9,041 bases of DNA. Origin: an uncultured Variovorax sp. (GTDB lineage Bacteria; Pseudomonadota; Gammaproteobacteria; Burkholderiales; Burkholderiaceae_C). The position numbers and the translations under genes were made by a program. The stretch spans positions 1 through 9,041 of the forward strand of contig CAIQMJ010000818.1 in NCBI GenBank assembly GCA_903872875.1, given 5' to 3'. Positions 5,909 to 9,041 of the stretch are shown here, one piece after another. Below the pieces are notes generated by a model. It ran no database searches, was not told the DNA's origin, and worked only from the letters and a program-made list of their open reading frames with translations. Position 1 is the first letter of the stretch; every line of letters begins with the position of its first letter.

Positions 5909-6338
5909 AACCGTCTCCCCCACGTCGGGGTCCGGCTTCGCCGCCGACGCCCTGCCGTACCGCGACCTGGCGGCCCCGGAACATCCGCCGTTCGAGATCC
6001 AGGACGGCACCGTTCGACTGCGCGGCAGCGTCTCGCGTTCGTCTGGCAGCCGCGCCTTTCCGGCCCGCGCCGTATGCCCCGAGACGGGTGCGCGCGACAT
6101 GGAGCCGATGACCTTCGGTCCGCGCGGCATGCTCTACAGCTACTCGACCGTGCACGTCTCCTCGGCACGTCCCACGCCCTACACCATCGGCTACGTGGAC
6201 TTCGACAACGGCGTGCGCGTCCTGGCCGTGGTCGAGGCCGATGGCCTGCCACTGGGCTGCGACATCCCCGTCGAACTGCGCGCCGACGGCGAGCGCTGGT
6301 TCGTCTCTCCCGTCAGCGCGCAAGGAGCATCCGCATGA
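5898..6338 (+). CDS. DUF35 OB-fold protein with degenerate zinc ribbon (acyl-CoA-associated)
   Basis: A 146-residue protein of the DUF35 family. These are small partners of thiolase-like enzymes in which an N-terminal rubredoxin-like zinc ribbon precedes an OB fold; examples are ChsH2 with the Ltp2 retroaldolase and PhlB with PhlAC acyltransferase. The ribbon region is about residues 38-66 but has only one cysteine (C60, in VCPETG). The usual two CxxC pairs are replaced by SRSSG and CPETG, so zinc is probably not bound. The OB fold is about 72-140, including MLYSYSTVHVSS and YTIGYVDFDNGVRVLAVVE. The frame is open further upstream, inside the hydrolase gene. I chose ATG 5898 because it fits family length and is coupled to the hydrolase stop. 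It overlaps the thiolase start by four bases (ATGA), implying a fixed complex with it. Confidence 0.8.
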   Translation: MTTETVSPTSGSGFAADALPYRDLAAPEHPPFEIQDGTVRLRGSVSRSSGSRAFPARAVCPETGARDMEPMTFGPRGMLYSYSTVHVSSARPTPYTIGYVDFDNGVRVLAVVEADGLPLGCDIPVELRADGERWFVSPVSAQGASA

Positions 6339-7480
6339 GCGAAGCCTTCATCGTCGGTGCGGCCATGATCCCCATGGCGAAGCACCGTGAATCGAGCTAT
6401 TCCGGACTGGCGCTGCCGGCCGTGCTCAACGCGCTCGCCTCCGCCGGGCTCAAGCCGTCCGATGTCCAGTCGGTGGTTTGCGGCCATGCGTTCGGCGGCA
6501 TGCTCACCGGCCAGCGCATCGTCAAGGAAATGGGCATCAGCACGGTGCCGGTGACCAACGTCGACAACGCATGCTCCGGCGGCGCGACCGCGCTGCACCT
6601 GGCCTGGAAGGACATCCAGGCCGGCCGCCACGAGATCGTGCTGGTCATCGGCGTCGACAAGCTGACCCAGTTCGGCGGTGGCACCCTGCCGCTGGTGCTG
6701 GAAGACCCCGAGGTGCAGCAAGGCATGGTGATGCCGGCGCTCTACGCCATGCGCGCCCGCCGTTACCTGCACGAGCGCGGCGCCCAGCCGTCGGACCTGG
6801 CGGAAGTCAGCGTCAAGGCACGCCGCCACGGCGCGAAGAATCCGTATGCGCAGTTCCGCAAGGAAGTCACGGTCGAGGAAGTGCTCGCCTCCCGCTACAT
6901 CTGCGAGCCGCTCACGCTGCTGCAATGCTGCCCGACCGGCGACGGCGCCGCGGCCGTGCTCGTGGTGTCGGACGCGGTGCGCAGGCGCCTGGGCCTGCCC
7001 GCGATGCGCGTCGCCGCATCGATCCTGCATTCGGGCTCGATGATGACCGGCTTCCGCGACATGCTGCGCCCCGAGATCACCTACCACTCGGCCGCCGATG
7101 CGTACGAGGCCGCCGGCATCGGCGCGGCCGACGTCGACGTGGTCGAACTGCATGACGCCTTCACCATCGCCGAACTGGTCTATTACGAAGCGCTCGGCCT
7201 GTGCAAGCCCGGCGAATCGGCCGACTATCTGAAGGCCGGCAAGACGACCTACGGCGGCGACGTGGTGGTCAACCCGAGCGGCGGGCTGCTGTCGAAGGGA
7301 CACCCGGTGGGCTGCAGCGGCGTGGCGCAGGCGGTCGAGATGTACTGGCAGCTCACCGGCACGGCCGGCGCGCGCCAGGTCGAAGACGCCCGTATCGGCC
7401 TGTCGCACGTGACCGGCGGCGGCATTGCCGGGCTCGACCACGGCGCCTGCACCGTCCACCTCTTCGAACGCACGCTGTGA
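6335..7480 (+). CDS. SCP2-type thiolase-like acyl-CoA enzyme
   Basis: A 381-residue thiolase-superfamily protein of the SCP-x/lipid-transfer branch. In the family such enzymes do beta-ketoacyl-CoA thiolysis, retro-aldol cleavage (Ltp types with DUF35) or acyl transfer. The nucleophile loop is DNACSGGAT with C80. CCPTGDGAAAV (198-208) is typical of the branch. HDAF (273-276) supplies H273, and KGHPVGCSG (321-329) supplies H323, preceded by NPSGG (313-317). The C-terminal loop reads SHVTGGGIAG (357-366), without the CxG cysteine of classical thiolases, and HDAF lacks the cysteine of the common HDCF. The start is set by AAGGAG at 6322-6327, seven bases before the ATG, which excludes the longer upstream frame. 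It overlaps the DUF35 gene by four bases and the IclR gene by four. Substrate unknown; an acyl-CoA made by the CoA-transferase is likely. Confidence 0.88.
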   Translation: MSEAFIVGAAMIPMAKHRESSYSGLALPAVLNALASAGLKPSDVQSVVCGHAFGGMLTGQRIVKEMGISTVPVTNVDNACSGGATALHLAWKDIQAGRHEIVLVIGVDKLTQFGGGTLPLVLEDPEVQQGMVMPALYAMRARRYLHERGAQPSDLAEVSVKARRHGAKNPYAQFRKEVTVEEVLASRYICEPLTLLQCCPTGDGAAAVLVVSDAVRRRLGLPAMRVAASILHSGSMMTGFRDMLRPEITYHSAADAYEAAGIGAADVDVVELHDAFTIAELVYYEALGLCKPGESADYLKAGKTTYGGDVVVNPSGGLLSKGHPVGCSGVAQAVEMYWQLTGTAGARQVEDARIGLSHVTGGGIAGLDHGACTVHLFERTL

Positions 7481-8289
7481 GCACGCCGGTGACGCCTTCC
7501 GCGACGACCTCGCCCGACACCGGTTCGGGTGCCGGCACGGGCACGGTGAGCCGCGCGCTGGCGCTGCTCACCCTGCTCGCCGACGCCGGCGGCCGCGTCA
7601 CCGTGAAGCATGTGGGCGATGTCATGCAGGTGCCGCCTTCGACCGCCCACCGCCTGCTGCAGCTCCTGCGCAAGGAAGGCTTCGTCGATGCCGCGCCCGG
7701 CGGCCAATACGGCGTCGGCCCGCAGTTCTACCGCGTGGCGGCCCGTGTGGTGGGCGGCATGTCGCCGGCCACCGTCGCGCAGCCCGTCATCGAGAGCATT
7801 GCCGAGACCTTCAACGAGACGGTCGTCTTCGGCCTCTACCTGCCGACCGAGGGAACGCTGACCTTCGCTGCGCGCGCCGACGGCCAGCAGAAGCTCAAGT
7901 ACCAGATCGACATGCACAAGCCGCTGTCGCTCGTATGGGGTGCGTCGGGCAAGTCGGTGCTGGCGTTTTTGCCGGACGACGTCGTGGCGACCATCCTCGC
8001 AGCCGAAGGCCCGTCACCGGCCACCGGCGCGCCGCCGCCCGATGCGCAGCATCTCGCCGTGGAACTGGCCGGCATCCGCAGGCAGGGCTGGGCCTTGAGC
8101 GAGAGCGAAAAGCTGCCGGACGCACGCGGCATTGCCGCACCGGTGTACGGCCCCGCCGGCGTGATCGGCTGCATCTGCCTCACTTCTCCCAAGGCGCGCA
8201 TGCCGCACGCCAGTACCGACGCCATCGGCCAGGAGGTCGCGAAGCGCGCCAAGGCGCTTTCGCACGATCTCGGAGCCGTCTTCAAATGA
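7477..8289 (+). CDS. IclR-family transcriptional regulator
   Basis: A 270-residue one-component regulator. A winged helix-turn-helix spans about residues 22-85, with the recognition region VTVKHVGDVMQVPPSTAHRLLQ at 41-62 and the wing near GGQYGVG (75-81). The C-terminal IclR effector domain (about 95-265) holds family marks such as GKSVLAFLP (158-166), the GWALSESE stretch (204-211), GIAAPVYGPAGVIGCICL (218-235) and a terminal helix. Such domains commonly bind aromatic or short organic acids. The GTG start (7477-7479) is chosen because it overlaps the thiolase stop as GTGA and gives a normal family length. No separate ribosome binding site is visible, so translation is probably coupled. Unusually it lies inside the operon it is expected to control, probably through the palindrome at 5026-5042. 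Confidence 0.9.
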   Translation: MSTPVTPSATTSPDTGSGAGTGTVSRALALLTLLADAGGRVTVKHVGDVMQVPPSTAHRLLQLLRKEGFVDAAPGGQYGVGPQFYRVAARVVGGMSPATVAQPVIESIAETFNETVVFGLYLPTEGTLTFAARADGQQKLKYQIDMHKPLSLVWGASGKSVLAFLPDDVVATILAAEGPSPATGAPPPDAQHLAVELAGIRRQGWALSESEKLPDARGIAAPVYGPAGVIGCICLTSPKARMPHASTDAIGQEVAKRAKALSHDLGAVFK

Positions 8290-9041
8290 ACGCACCCGTA
8301 TCCTCTTCCCGTCCCCAGCCGCTCGCCGGCTATCGCATCCTCGACCTGACGACCTTCCTGTCCGGTCCTTTCTGCACCCAGATCCTCGCCGACCTCGGCG
8401 CCGAGGTGGTCAAGGTCGAAGCGCCCGAAGGCGACTCCAGCCGCGCCATTCCGCCGCATTTCGTCGGCGACGACAGCGCCTATTACCTGGGCATCAACCG
8501 CAACAAGCGCAGCATCGCCGTGGACATGAAGCAGCCCGACGGCCTGACGCTGGTCAAGCGGCTGATCGGACAGTCCGATGTCGTCGTCGAGAACTACCGC
8601 CCCGGCGTTGCGACACGCATCGGGCTCGACATCGACACCCTGCGCGCCGCGCATCCGTCGCTCATCTGGGCATCGGTGAGCGGCTTCGGCCAGACCGGTC
8701 CGTGGCGCGACAAGCCGGCGTACGACATGATCGTCCAGGCGCTCTCCGGCGTGATGAGCCTCACCGGCGAGCCCGGCCGACCCGCCGTTCGCCTGGGCAT
8801 CCCGGCCGGCGACATGGTGGCCGGCATGTACGCGGCCATTGCCATCAACGCAGCGCTGGCCGACCGGGAGCGCGGCCGGAATGCATCGGGCGACGGCGTA
8901 GGCCGCGTCATCGACGTGTCGATGCTGGACTGCCAGTTGGCCATGCTGTCCTACCAGAGCACCTATGCGCTGGTGGCCGGAACCACGCCGCACCCCCAGG
9001 GCGCGCGCCACGACTCGATTCCGACCTACCGCTCCTTCGCC
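8286..9041 (+). CDS. Family III (CaiB/BaiF) CoA-transferase, 3' end missing
   Basis: The first 252 residues of a class III CoA-transferase, a family usually near 400 residues, so about 150 are beyond the right edge. These enzymes move CoA between carboxylic acids through an aspartyl-CoA thioester. Family marks are LDLTTFLSGPFCTQILADLGAEVVKVE (19-45), NKRSIAVDMK (73-82), VVENYRPGV (100-108) and the PAYDMIVQALSG stretch (144-155). The likely catalytic aspartate is D176 in PAGDMVAGMY, matching Asp169 of formyl-CoA transferase (GDSNTG). The ATG overlaps the IclR stop by four bases (ATGA), with GGAG at 8272-8275 ten bases upstream. It probably activates the acid entering the pathway as its CoA thioester. 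The acid cannot be inferred; the family covers oxalate, carnitine, succinyl- and aromatic-acid donors. Confidence 0.9.
   Translation, partial: MNAPVSSSRPQPLAGYRILDLTTFLSGPFCTQILADLGAEVVKVEAPEGDSSRAIPPHFVGDDSAYYLGINRNKRSIAVDMKQPDGLTLVKRLIGQSDVVVENYRPGVATRIGLDIDTLRAAHPSLIWASVSGFGQTGPWRDKPAYDMIVQALSGVMSLTGEPGRPAVRLGIPAGDMVAGMYAAIAINAALADRERGRNASGDGVGRVIDVSMLDCQLAMLSYQSTYALVAGTTPHPQGARHDSIPTYRSFA

Noticed and set aside
6191..7459. 422-codon minus-strand ORF opposite the thiolase
   Set aside because: Shadow of the thiolase gene; no recognisable domain, and the plus-strand protein has all branch-typical motifs.
7836..9011. 391-codon minus-strand ORF opposite the IclR and CoA-transferase genes
   Set aside because: It spans two real genes on the other strand and shows shadow-type composition.
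1..9041. Mobile elements, CRISPR arrays, tRNA or rRNA genes, riboswitches
   Set aside because: No transposase or integrase motifs, no regularly spaced direct repeats, no cloverleaf or rRNA-like stretches and no long structured leader were seen by eye; short RNAs could still be missed.

Overview
The window is about two-thirds G+C, with strongly GC-biased third codon positions that throw long antisense shadow ORFs. It is densely packed with catabolic genes next to one-component regulators. This gene content and style fit a Burkholderiales beta-proteobacterium, perhaps Variovorax or another Comamonadaceae. That placement rests on protein flavour and composition only; no rRNA or other marker is present. 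No tRNA, rRNA, insertion sequence, phage gene or CRISPR array was seen.

Left module (1-4447). A minus-strand operon reads from about 3600 down to 1 and runs off the left edge. It encodes a gamma-glutamyltransferase-family Ntn hydrolase, then a PheA/TfdB-type FAD aromatic hydroxylase, then the first six codons of a third gene with a good ribosome binding site. It diverges from a plus-strand HTH_XRE-cupin regulator. The 148-bp intergenic region holds a sigma70-like promoter for the operon (TTGACT-N16-TACATT). Two near-identical 14-bp sites sharing TACGGATMCGTA lie exactly 21 bp apart, one in the promoter spacer and one at the predicted transcription start. This is what an operator pair for the regulator should look like. 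The enzymes suggest release of an amide- or glutamyl-like group from an aromatic compound followed by ring hydroxylation, but the substrate cannot be read from sequence.

Middle (4448-5047). A possible terminator hairpin follows the regulator gene. A small single-pass membrane protein of unknown function lies on the minus strand, preceded by a 25-codon ORF that overlaps its start in another frame. Next comes the control region of the right-hand operon: a sigma70-like promoter with a perfect 6-5-6 inverted repeat over the start site and a second perfect 8-bp inverted repeat framing the promoter core.

Right module (5048-9041 and beyond). Five plus-strand genes overlap by 4 to 11 bases: alpha/beta hydrolase, DUF35 OB-fold protein, SCP2-type thiolase-like enzyme, IclR-family regulator, and a family III (CaiB/BaiF) CoA-transferase cut by the right edge. 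A plausible reading is that the CoA-transferase activates an organic acid, the thiolase/DUF35 pair makes or breaks a carbon-carbon bond on the CoA thioester, the hydrolase cleaves an ester, lactone or thioester, and the IclR protein senses a pathway acid at the upstream palindrome. The DUF35 protein has lost almost all zinc-ribbon cysteines and the thiolase lacks its second catalytic cysteine, so the pair may not do ordinary thiolysis.
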